A stretch of 7,669 nucleotides of DNA from Hyphomicrobiales bacterium (GTDB lineage Bacteria > Pseudomonadota > Alphaproteobacteria > Rhizobiales > Aestuariivirgaceae). Position 1 is the first letter of the stretch. Each line of letters opens with the position of its first letter. The position numbers were made by a program, and so were the translations under genes. This document shows, one piece after another, positions 1 to 5,954 of the stretch. The stretch is from contig JAAURV010000141.1 in assembly GCA_012032065.1 (NCBI GenBank), positions 1 to 7,669 of the forward strand, given 5' to 3'. The notes below the pieces were generated by a model, which was given only the letters and a program-made list of their open reading frames with translations, had not been told where the DNA came from and did not search any database.

Positions 1-1
1 C

Positions 2-3000
2 TGCACGCTAAAGGTCGACCTCGAGGATGCGCCGCCGGAAAATGGCATGCGCCCGCAACAGGGTTTGCGGCGTTTTCCATCGCTTGTTCTCCTGGCCAAG
101 GACGAGACCGGTTACCGCAATCTGATGCGGCTTTCGAGTGCGGCCTATCTCGAAGCGCCGGACAACAGCGAGCCGCATGTGCCATGGGCCAAGCTGGAGG
201 CGCAGAGTGCAGGCTTGATCTGCCTCACTGGCGCCGCCGGGCCGATCAACGAAGCGCTGGTCGAGGCTCGCTTCGGCGTGGCGCGGCAGAGGCTGCATCG
301 GCTTCAGGCGCTGTTCGGCGACCGGCTCTATGCGGAACTGCAGCGTCACGGTCAGGACGAAGAGCGCAATGCCGAGCCGGGGCTTGTGGAACTGGCCCAT
401 GAGCTTGGCATTCCGCTGGTGGCGACCAACCAGCCCTATTTCGCCAAGCCCGACGATTATGCGGCGCATGATGCGCTGATCTGTATCGCCGAAGGCGAGG
501 TGCTGGCGGCTCAGGAACGGCGGCGCTTGACGCCCGAGCATTACTTCAAGTCGCAGGCCGAGATGGCGGCGCTCTTCGCCGACATTCCGGAAGCGATCGA
601 GAACACCATCGAGATCGCCCAGCGTTGCGCGTTCCGGGTGCGGGAGCGAAAACCCATCCTGCCGCGTTTCGCGGAAGGCGACGAAGGCGAGGAGTTGCGC
701 CGTCAAGCGCATGAGGGCCTTGACGAACGCTTGCGGCTTCGCGGGCTTGTGGAGGGCGTTCTCGAAGAAGACTACCGCAAGCGGCTCGATTTCGAGCTCG
801 ACGTGATCGTGAAGATGCAGTTCCCCGGCTACTTCCTGATCGTCGCCGATTTCATCGGCTTCGCGCGGGCGAGCGGCATTCCGGTTGGGCCGGGGCGCGG
901 TTCGGGGGCCGGTTCGCTCGTCGCCTATGCGCTCACCATCACCGATCTCGATCCTTTCCGCTTCAATCTGCTGTTCGAGCGCTTTCTCAACCCCGAGCGC
1001 GTGTCGATGCCCGACTTCGACATCGACTTCTGCCAGGACCGGCGCGACGAGGTGATCTCATACGTGCAGGAGCGCCACGGGCGCGACCGGGTGGCGCAGA
1101 TCATCACCTTCGGCAAATTGCAGGCGCGCATGGTGACGCGCGATGTGGGCCGCGTGCTGCAGATGCCATACGGCCATGTGGATCGCCTGTCCAAGATGAT
1201 CCCCAACAATCCGGCCAATCCGGTGACGCTGGCGCAAGCGATCGAAGGCGAGCCACGGCTTCAGGACGAGCGCGACAAGGATCCGACGGTGCGCAATCTC
1301 TTCGAGATCGCGCTCAAGCTCGAGGGTCTCTATCGCAACGCGTCCACGCATGCCGCAGGCGTCGTGATCGGCGACAGGCCGCTTGAAGAACTGGTGCCGC
1401 TTTACCGCGACCCGCGCTCTACGCTGCCTGCCACGCAGTTCAACATGAAATATGTCGAAAAAGCGGGCCTGGTTAAGTTCGACTTCCTGGGTCTCAAGAC
1501 GCTCACCGTGATCGACAAGGCGCAGAATCTGATCCGCGAACGGCTGCCTGACTTCGACATCGACAAAGTGCCTTACGACGACAAGAAAACTTACGACATG
1601 CTAGGGCGCGGCGACACGGTGGGCGTGTTCCAGCTGGAAAGTTCCGGCATGCGCGACGTGCTGCGCAAGATGCATGCGGACCGTGTTGAAGACATCATCG
1701 CCATAAACGCGCTCTATCGCCCCGGCCCCATGGACAATATCCCGCGCTTCATCGCCTGCAAGAAGGGCGATGAGGAGCCGGATTATTTGCATCCGCTCTT
1801 GGAGCCGATCCTGAAAGAGACCTACGGCATCATGGTCTATCAGGAACAGGTGATGCAGATCGCGCAGGTCTTGTCCGGCTATTCGCTGGGCGAAGCCGAT
1901 CTCCTGCGCCGCGCCATGGGAAAGAAGATCAAGTCCGAGATGGACGCGCAGAAGGGCCGCTTCGTGCAAGGCGCTGTCGCCAAGGGCATCGATCCGGGGC
2001 AGGCCGGCAATATCTTCGAGCTTGTGGCGAAATTCGCGGGTTACGGATTCAATAAGTCGCACTCCGCAGCCTATGGCGTGGTGGCGTATCAGACGGCGTG
2101 GCTCAAGGCCAACCATGCGGTCGAATTCCTCGCGGCGTCGATGACGCTGGACATGGGCAATACCGACAAACTCATGCTGTTCCGCCGCGAGGCGCAGAGC
2201 GCAGGCGTCAAGGTGGTGCCGCCCTCGATCAATGCCAGCGGCGTCGACTTTCAGGTGCGGGACGGGCAGATCGTCTATTCGCTCGCTGCTTTGAAGAACG
2301 TGGGGGCCAGCGCCATTGCGCATGTCGTGGCAGTGCGCGCGGAGGGCGGGCGGTTTACCTCGCTCGGCGATTTCGCCAGGCGGATCGATCCGCATCAGTT
2401 CAACAAGCGGGCGCTGGAAAGTCTGATCAAGGCGGGGGCGTTCGACGAGTTGAACCCGAACCGGGCGCAGCTTCTGGCGGGCGTCGAGACCATCCTAGCC
2501 ACCGCGAGCCGCACGGCGGAGGCCGTAGAAGCGGGGCAGGACGATCTCTTCGGCGGAGGGGCGGGGGCCGCCGCCGAGGACATCGTGTTTCCCAACCGCG
2601 ATGCCTGGCTGCCTTTGGACAAACTCGCTCAGGAATTCGAGGCCGTGGGCTTCTATCTCTCGGGCCATCCGCTCGACGAATATATGGGACCGCTCGCCAA
2701 GATCGGCGTATCGACCTATGCGGCATTCCGCGAGAAGGCCGTGACGCAAGGAGCGACGGCGGCAAAGCTCGCCGGCACTATCACTCACAAGCAGGAGCGG
2801 CGCTCGAAATCCGGCAACAAGTTCGCCTTCATCGGCTTCTCCGATCCTTCAGGCCAGTTCGAGGCAGTGTGCTTTTCCGACACGCTAATGGCGGCGCGGG
2901 AGCTGCTGGAACCTGGCAAATCGGTCCTGGTGCGCGTCGAGGCGGATGTCGAAGGCGAGGACGTGAAACTCCGGATCGGCGGCGTCGAAGTGCTCGACAA

Positions 3001-3232
3001 AGCCGCCGCCGCGATCGTGACCGGCCTCAAGGTGTTCGTGCGCGACGCGAAGCCCATCGACTCGATTGCGCAGCGGTTGACCAACGGCGGCAGGGCACCG
3101 GTCCGCCTCATCATGCTGATGGACAAGGGCCGCGAAGTGGAAGTGGCGCTCGGCACCAAGTTCACCGTTACGCCGCAGATCAAGGGTGCGATCAAGGCGA
3201 TCCAGGGTGTGGTGGATGTGCAGGATTTTTGA
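2..3232 (+). CDS. dnaE: DNA polymerase III alpha subunit, N-terminus cut by window edge
   Basis: Catalytic subunit of the replicative polymerase, acting at the fork with the beta clamp. The frame is open from base 2, so the apparent ATG at 47 is internal; by comparison with E. coli DnaE roughly the first 60-90 residues lie outside the window. Visible in order: the remainder of the PHP domain (including the DEERNAEPGLVELAHELGIPLVATN stretch, about 342-434); the palm with GPGRGSGAGSLVAYA (about 887-931) and PDFDID, whose two catalytic aspartates are encoded at 1013 and 1019; the third catalytic aspartate in VKFDFLGL (codon at 1481); RPGPMDN and the FAGYGFNKSHSAAYG helix-hairpin region (about 2033-2077); an internal clamp-binding-like QDDLF (2537-2551, compare E. 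coli QADMF); and an OB fold beginning around KLAGTITHKQ (from 2765). It ends IKAIQGVVDVQDF, a normal full-length C-terminus. No intein or frameshift is seen. Identity is essentially certain; alphaproteobacterial origin is inferred from motif style. Confidence 0.97.
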   Translation, partial: CTLKVDLEDAPPENGMRPQQGLRRFPSLVLLAKDETGYRNLMRLSSAAYLEAPDNSEPHVPWAKLEAQSAGLICLTGAAGPINEALVEARFGVARQRLHRLQALFGDRLYAELQRHGQDEERNAEPGLVELAHELGIPLVATNQPYFAKPDDYAAHDALICIAEGEVLAAQERRRLTPEHYFKSQAEMAALFADIPEAIENTIEIAQRCAFRVRERKPILPRFAEGDEGEELRRQAHEGLDERLRLRGLVEGVLEEDYRKRLDFELDVIVKMQFPGYFLIVADFIGFARASGIPVGPGRGSGAGSLVAYALTITDLDPFRFNLLFERFLNPERVSMPDFDIDFCQDRRDEVISYVQERHGRDRVAQIITFGKLQARMVTRDVGRVLQMPYGHVDRLSKMIPNNPANPVTLAQAIEGEPRLQDERDKDPTVRNLFEIALKLEGLYRNASTHAAGVVIGDRPLEELVPLYRDPRSTLPATQFNMKYVEKAGLVKFDFLGLKTLTVIDKAQNLIRERLPDFDIDKVPYDDKKTYDMLGRGDTVGVFQLESSGMRDVLRKMHADRVEDIIAINALYRPGPMDNIPRFIACKKGDEEPDYLHPLLEPILKETYGIMVYQEQVMQIAQVLSGYSLGEADLLRRAMGKKIKSEMDAQKGRFVQGAVAKGIDPGQAGNIFELVAKFAGYGFNKSHSAAYGVVAYQTAWLKANHAVEFLAASMTLDMGNTDKLMLFRREAQSAGVKVVPPSINASGVDFQVRDGQIVYSLAALKNVGASAIAHVVAVRAEGGRFTSLGDFARRIDPHQFNKRALESLIKAGAFDELNPNRAQLLAGVETILATASRTAEAVEAGQDDLFGGGAGAAAEDIVFPNRDAWLPLDKLAQEFEAVGFYLSGHPLDEYMGPLAKIGVSTYAAFREKAVTQGATAAKLAGTITHKQERRSKSGNKFAFIGFSDPSGQFEAVCFSDTLMAARELLEPGKSVLVRVEADVEGEDVKLRIGGVEVLDKAAAAIVTGLKVFVRDAKPIDSIAQRLTNGGRAPVRLIMLMDKGREVEVALGTKFTVTPQIKGAIKAIQGVVDVQDF

Positions 3233-3233
3233 G
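3184..3233 (+). repeat. 50-bp direct repeat, copy A: functional 3' end of dnaE
   Basis: This stretch covers the last 15 sense codons of dnaE, the stop codon and one base on either side. It is repeated at 3897-3946 at an offset of exactly 713 bp with 46 of 50 bases identical. Mismatches are at 3187, 3208, 3211 and 3217, each a third codon position and each synonymous (Gly, Gly, Val, Asp). Similarity stops abruptly at both ends. Within it, GCGATCAAG and GCGATCCAG form an imperfect 9-bp tandem repeat (3188-3205). The likely role is an attachment-site-like junction; this is inferred, as no recombinase is present. Confidence 0.9.
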
Positions 3234-3241
3234 GCGTTGAG

Positions 3242-3748
3242 TCAGCGTCCCAATATCGCGAACTGAGCCTCCAGGTTTGCGATCGACAAGTCCATGTGCT
3301 CCGGGATTTTCAGTTCATCATGCGACGCCGCGATGCATTCGAACGTGCTGTCGTGCAGCGGGAATACATAGTGATTGAGGTGTGGGTGCAAGGAGTCATC
3401 GTGACTACGGTGAACCCTGTTCATCTTCTTGATCTCTTCCAGCCAAGGCGAATTTCTCACCAGTTGAAGATCGTAGAGGATTAAGCCAAATCTATAGAGG
3501 GGATGGCCCGAAAGCGCCTCGTTGTTCGGGTATCCGAACTTTGCGCTTTGGCACCGCTTAAAGCGGATGGCACCTCGTTCTCTTTCTTCATACAAAGAGA
3601 ATGTGAGATAGGCGTCGCCTTCGGTCTGTATGAGAAGCGGGTCAGGGGAACCGGTTTCGCACCTCAACAGCGTTGGTACAGGCACGACTGCCGGGTTTCG
3701 TTCTTGCAAATTTGACACTTTTGCTTGCTCCAAACTTGGCTTCGACAT
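3242..3748 (-). CDS. Conserved-looking hypothetical protein, 168 aa
   Basis: I cannot assign a function. The protein is soluble-looking, with no signal peptide or membrane segment. It has two blocks that look like conserved motifs: FGYPNNEALSGHPLYRFGL (residues about 71-89) and HYVFPLHDSTFECIA (about 126-140), with histidines and acidic residues that could form a site. The pattern resembles small uncharacterised bacterial proteins I recall with an FGYPNDEAL-GHPLY block, but I cannot name a family. The start is fixed at 3748 because an in-frame TAA directly precedes the ATG. No Shine-Dalgarno is visible. It converges on dnaE with only 9 bases between the two stop codons, and it is the only gene inside the segment bounded by the dnaE-tail repeats, so it is the presumed cargo. 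Composition is more AT-rich than dnaE, which fits horizontal acquisition. Confidence 0.75.
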   Translation of the reverse strand: MSKPSLEQAKVSNLQERNPAVVPVPTLLRCETGSPDPLLIQTEGDAYLTFSLYEERERGAIRFKRCQSAKFGYPNNEALSGHPLYRFGLILYDLQLVRNSPWLEEIKKMNRVHRSHDDSLHPHLNHYVFPLHDSTFECIAASHDELKIPEHMDLSIANLEAQFAILGR

Positions 3749-3759
3749 TTATTGACAAG

Positions 3760-3787
3760 GGTATATCAGTTTATGCCGAGAAGACAA
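3760..3787 (-). promoter_or_regulatory. Candidate promoter for the 168-aa gene
   Basis: On the minus strand TTGTCT (3787-3782) and TATACC (3765-3760) are separated by 16 bases. Transcription would begin only about five to seven bases before the ATG at 3748, giving an almost leaderless message, which would fit the absence of a ribosome-binding site. The match is modest and rests on consensus alone. Confidence 0.3.
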
Positions 3788-3896
3788 AAAGCAGCCTTTG
3801 TGGTTGCCTGCCATCCGGGGCCGGAGTTTCAATCAACAGATTGCATGAACGCGCGAGAGACGTGCTGCATCACGCTCATCCTCGCCCCCGCATTAC

Positions 3897-3946
3897 GGGC
3901 GCGATCAAGGCGATCCAGGGGGTTGTGGACGTGCAGGATTTTTGAG
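3897..3946 (+). repeat. 50-bp direct repeat, copy B: displaced dnaE 3' end
   Basis: A second copy of the dnaE tail, encoding GAIKAIQGVVDVQDF plus stop in an intact reading frame, with no dnaE sequence upstream of it. It differs from the functional tail only by synonymous third-position changes (GGC, GGG, GTT and GAC instead of GGT, GGT, GTG and GAT). That pattern suggests both copies once evolved as working dnaE ends, for example in different strains, rather than one being a decaying duplicate. It can be read in frame with an upstream ATG at 3673, but that longer reading frame has no other sign of being a gene. Confidence 0.9.
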
Positions 3947-3959
3947 CTATTTTAACAGC

Positions 3960-3988
3960 TTGCCATTGCTCTCAGGTTATGCTATCAA
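3960..3988 (+). promoter_or_regulatory. Candidate promoter of the toxin-antitoxin operon
   Basis: TTGCCA (3960-3965) and TATCAA (3983-3988) are spaced by 17 bases, with a TGC extension just before the -10 element (3980-3982). The start point would fall near 3995. It begins 14 bases after the displaced dnaE tail, so the operon has its own promoter independent of dnaE. The -10 overlaps the operator-like dyad, as expected for autoregulation. Confidence 0.45.
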
Positions 3989-3999
3989 TTTTGATATCA
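3980..3999. promoter_or_regulatory. Operator-like inverted repeat upstream of the antitoxin gene
   Basis: TGCTATCA (3980-3987) and TGATATCA (3992-3999) form an inverted repeat with one mismatch and a 4-base spacer. The inner arms TATCAA and TTGATA (3983-3988, 3991-3996) are a perfect dyad around TT. The left half is identical to the half-site I recall for the gonococcal FitAB operator, TGCTATCA, although the spacing there is larger as I remember it. It covers the predicted -10 and start point, so binding by the ribbon-helix-helix antitoxin would block transcription. Confidence 0.5.
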
Positions 4000-4014
4000 T
4001 GAAGGAAATTTTGA

Positions 4015-4278
4015 ATGGGCCAAGTCCTAATTAGAAATCTGGACGATGATGTGATCGCTCGGTTGAAGCGGCGAGCGGAGCATGCCGGCGTTTCATTGGA
4101 GCAGTTTTTGCGTGATTTGTTGACGGGAGCGGCGCCGTTGACGGCTGACGAGAAGGTTGCGATTTCGCGCCGGCTTAGGGCTGCGTTTGAAACGGAAGAC
4201 TGGGATACGCGATCCGCGATCCGTTCCGGGCGAGACGACGAGTTCTTCGAGATCGAGAAGAAGTTCGATATTGCATGA
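4015..4278 (+). CDS. vapB: FitA/VapB-type antitoxin, ribbon-helix-helix
   Basis: An 87-residue antitoxin of a type II toxin-antitoxin module. Residues 1-40 fit the ribbon-helix-helix fold used by FitA-like antitoxins: the DNA-contacting strand QVLIRNLD (3-10), helix one DDVIARLKRRAEHAG (11-25), the turn and helix two VSLEQFLRDLL (26-36). The C-terminal half (about 41-87), acidic and aromatic near the end (EDWD, DDEFFEIEKKF), is where such proteins wrap and neutralise the PIN toxin. The ATG at 4015 has AAGGAA eight bases upstream; an ATG at 3999 is in another frame. Its stop overlaps the toxin start (ATGA, 4275-4278), the classic coupled arrangement. It probably represses its own operon through the dyad at 3980-3999. 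Length is typical of the family. Confidence 0.88.
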   Translation: MGQVLIRNLDDDVIARLKRRAEHAGVSLEQFLRDLLTGAAPLTADEKVAISRRLRAAFETEDWDTRSAIRSGRDDEFFEIEKKFDIA

Positions 4279-4700
4279 CGATTGTTGTCGATGCGAATGT
4301 CGCCGTCCATTGGACTATTGCGTCTCCACATTCGGAAAACGCCGAACGACTGTTGCGCAGCGGCGTTCCACTCATAGCTCCCGACTTCATCATCGTTGAA
4401 GTCACGAATGCGTTCTTTTCCAACATTCGCGAGCGGGAAGACCGGGTTGAGCGCGCGCTGGACGGACTTGAGTTTCTGCCACGCTGGTTCGCCGAGCTTG
4501 TGCCTGCGACAACTCTGCGCCACCGCGCGATGGCGTACTGTCTTGAACTGGCGCATCCGGCATATGATTGCTACTACCTTGCGCTGGCGGAAAGCCGTCG
4601 CGTTCAGTTCGTGACAACGGACGAGCACTTCTTGCGAAAGGTCAAAAGGTTCCCTTCGCATGCGCGTAGCGTGGTCCGGCTTGCGGATTGGAAACCTTGA
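4275..4700 (+). CDS. vapC: PIN-domain ribonuclease toxin, VapC/FitB family
   Basis: A 141-residue single-domain PIN protein, the toxin partner of the preceding antitoxin. Such toxins cut RNA using metal held by acidic residues. The expected quartet is present: D6 in VVDANVA, E42 in IVEVTNA, D98 in AYDCYYLALAE and D116 in VTTDEHFL, and the length is normal for the family, so it looks intact and active. Translation is coupled to the antitoxin through the 4-base ATGA overlap; there is no strong separate ribosome-binding site. The cellular target (tRNA, rRNA or mRNA) cannot be read from the sequence. FitB and VapC are names for close relatives; I use vapC as the broader name. Confidence 0.93.
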   Translation: MTIVVDANVAVHWTIASPHSENAERLLRSGVPLIAPDFIIVEVTNAFFSNIREREDRVERALDGLEFLPRWFAELVPATTLRHRAMAYCLELAHPAYDCYYLALAESRRVQFVTTDEHFLRKVKRFPSHARSVVRLADWKP

Positions 4701-4725
4701 CTGGGTTGGTCCCGAAGAGAGAAAC

Positions 4726-4848
4726 ATGCAAGGAAGTACTCCATTCACCCCAGAAGAGCGGGTTGCGGCCTCTCGTGAAGTTCGCGCGCGAGTGAAAGGC
4801 GTGGTTCCAAGCCTAACACTCGAAGAAATTCGTGAAGGACTTGAATGA
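4726..4848 (+). pseudogene. Stub of a second antitoxin: C-terminal half without a DNA-binding domain
   Basis: A 40-codon reading frame 25 bases after the toxin stop. Its first 24 residues align without gaps to residues 36-59 of the upstream antitoxin: 10 of 24 identical, including the P-x-T-x-x-E-x-V-A-x-S-R-x-x-R-A pattern, plus several K/R, D/E and L/V exchanges. It then continues into PSLTLEEIREGLE, an ending of the style seen in other VapB-like antitoxins. No ribbon-helix-helix precedes it. The frame is open upstream to an ATG at 4660 inside the toxin gene (62 codons), but the ATG at 4726 fits the alignment better. Its stop overlaps the next ATG (ATGA, 4845-4848). It is either a truncated remnant or a toxin-neutralising peptide lacking DNA binding. 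Confidence 0.55.
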
Positions 4849-4955
4849 TCAGCATTATCGTCGGCGCCATCGCGGCGTGGAGTGGCAAAATGGCACGGGA
4901 CGCCCTGGAAAGTAATGCCCAAGCCATTGTAACTGCTACGCTATCCCGCCGCTAA
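4845..4955 (+). CDS. Small 36-residue ORF, possible remnant toxin start
   Basis: This ORF overlaps the preceding antitoxin-like ORF by ATGA, exactly as the intact toxin overlaps its antitoxin. The N-terminus MISIIVGAIAAW resembles the toxin opening MTIVVDANVAVHW when two small gaps are allowed, but with Gly where the first catalytic Asp would be. The remainder (residues 13-36) has no recognisable motif and ends in SRR. No PIN motif follows in any reading frame before the nitrilase gene. The likeliest readings are a decayed, truncated toxin or a chance ORF; translation is unproven. Confidence 0.3.
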   Translation: MISIIVGAIAAWSGKMARDALESNAQAIVTATLSRR

Positions 4956-5002
4956 CCAGCGATTTGCCTTGAGCATGGCATTCTGGAAGTACTGGCTCGA
5001 AT

Positions 5003-5017
5003 CCCCATATAATGGGG
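5003..5017. promoter_or_regulatory. Palindrome containing a perfect -10 box upstream of the nitrilase gene
   Basis: CCCCAT (5003-5008) and ATGGGG (5012-5017) are perfect inverted arms around ATA, and TATAAT (5008-5013) lies across the centre. No convincing -35 element sits at the right distance (TGGAAG at 4984-4989 is weak), which would suit an activated promoter or one controlled by a repressor binding the dyad. The start codon of the nitrilase gene is 31 bases downstream of the palindrome. Confidence 0.45.
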
Positions 5018-5048
5018 AGTTGGCCCATTCCGGGCTGAAAAGGATATC

Positions 5049-5954
5049 ATGACGCCGTTTGCCATTGCCGGGATCCAGATGCATCTGAACCATGGGTCGA
5101 ATATCGACGCCATGAAGCACCGGGTCGATCTCACCATGCATCTTTATCCCTGGGTGCAGATGGTGATGTTTTCCGAGCTGGCGGTCTACGGCCCGTTGCT
5201 TCAGCATGCGCAGCCTTTGCCCGGCACTTCCGAGGCGGCGTTTCAGGAGATGGCGCGGCAGCACAAGATCTGGCTCATCAACGGCTCGATGTATGAGCGG
5301 CGCGATGGCGGCATCTACAATACGACGTCGATCATCGATCCCGGCGGCGAGGTGATCGGCCGGTATCGCAAGATGTTTCCGTTCCGGCCCTTGGAGGAGG
5401 GCGTGCAGGCGGGGAGCGAGTTCTTCTCGTGGGAGATCGAAGGCGTCGGCAAGTTCGGCATTCTCAACTGTTACGACATCTGGTTTCCGGAAACCTCGCG
5501 GCAACTCACCGCCGATGGAGTCGACGTGATCCTGCATCCGGTGATGACGCATACGATCGACCGCGATGTCGATATCGCCATCAGCCACGCCACCTCGGCG
5601 ATGATGCAGTCCTACATCTTCGACTTCAACGGATTGGGTGCCGGCGGCAACGGACAGTCCTGCGTGTTCGATCCGGCGGGCAGGGTGCTGCACCGCTGCG
5701 ATGCGACGGAGCAGATCGTTCCCATTGAAATCGATCTCGAACAGGTGCGGCGCTCGCGTGAGCGCGGGCTTCGCGGGCTTGGACAGATGGCGAAGAGTTT
5801 CCGCGACCGGCCAGCAGAGTTTCCGGTCTACCAGAAGGGTTTTGACACAAGCTATCTCGAAAGCCTCGGCCCCCTCGCCACGCCGCGCCGCGGCGAACAG
5901 GCGCCGCCTGCCAATGTGGCGACACTGCCGGTGCGCCGGAGTTTCGTGAAGTAG
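5049..5954 (+). CDS. Nitrilase-superfamily carbon-nitrogen hydrolase
   Basis: A 301-residue cytosolic amidohydrolase of the CN-hydrolase fold, which cleaves non-peptide C-N bonds through a Glu-Lys-Cys triad. All three are visible: E43 in FSELAVYG, K108 in GRYRKMFPF and C141 in LNCYDIWFPE, with the usual additional glutamate in LEEGV (116-117). The length is typical of single-domain members. The C-terminal 50 residues after RGLRGLGQMAKSFRD are low-complexity and probably disordered. The start at 5049 gives the standard first strand FAIAGIQM and has AAGGA four bases upstream, a slightly short spacing. The substrate cannot be assigned; an aliphatic amide or N-carbamoyl compound is possible. Codon use returns to the GC-rich style of dnaE, so this is probably the core genome on the far side of the accessory stretch. 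It converges directly on the FAH-family gene. Confidence 0.9.
   Translation: MTPFAIAGIQMHLNHGSNIDAMKHRVDLTMHLYPWVQMVMFSELAVYGPLLQHAQPLPGTSEAAFQEMARQHKIWLINGSMYERRDGGIYNTTSIIDPGGEVIGRYRKMFPFRPLEEGVQAGSEFFSWEIEGVGKFGILNCYDIWFPETSRQLTADGVDVILHPVMTHTIDRDVDIAISHATSAMMQSYIFDFNGLGAGGNGQSCVFDPAGRVLHRCDATEQIVPIEIDLEQVRRSRERGLRGLGQMAKSFRDRPAEFPVYQKGFDTSYLESLGPLATPRRGEQAPPANVATLPVRRSFVK

Larger units (their letters stand above)
3234..3946. mobile_element. Putative 713-bp insertion bounded by dnaE-tail direct repeats
   Basis: The segment from just after the functional dnaE tail to the end of the displaced tail has the geometry of an element integrated into the 3' end of a protein-coding gene, where the incoming end restores the host gene and the old end is displaced. 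Its content is a single minus-strand gene of unknown function plus about 150 bp of non-coding sequence, all visibly more AT-rich than dnaE. No integrase, transposase or terminal inverted repeat is seen, so it would be a non-autonomous unit or the relic left after internal deletion. The alternative is a one-off duplication by illegitimate recombination. Confidence 0.45.

Noticed and set aside
47..49. ATG as the true start of dnaE
   Set aside because: The frame is open upstream to the window edge and the protein would lack the start of the PHP domain.
1601..2395. A 264-codon minus-strand frame opposite dnaE
   Set aside because: Antisense shadow of conserved polymerase motifs, with no domain signature of its own.
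2098..3240. A 380-codon open frame on the plus strand inside the dnaE 3' half
   Set aside because: It is an out-of-frame shadow of dnaE, with the Arg/Gly/Ala-rich composition typical of alternate frames in GC-rich DNA.
3233..3252. A possible terminator hairpin just after dnaE (GGCGTTGA and TCAGCGTC)
   Set aside because: The arms are imperfect, leave a loop of a single base, overlap the end of the opposing gene and are not followed by a T-run.
3673..3945. A 90-codon plus-strand frame ending in the dnaE tail peptide
   Set aside because: Only the last 15 residues are recognisable, and they come from the displaced dnaE repeat; the rest overlaps the minus-strand gene and the non-coding stretch and has no motif.
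3972..4922. A 316-codon open frame on the minus strand across the TA region
   Set aside because: It is fully antisense to the antitoxin and toxin genes, whose motifs and coupling are clear; its translation is Arg/Ser-rich with no motif.
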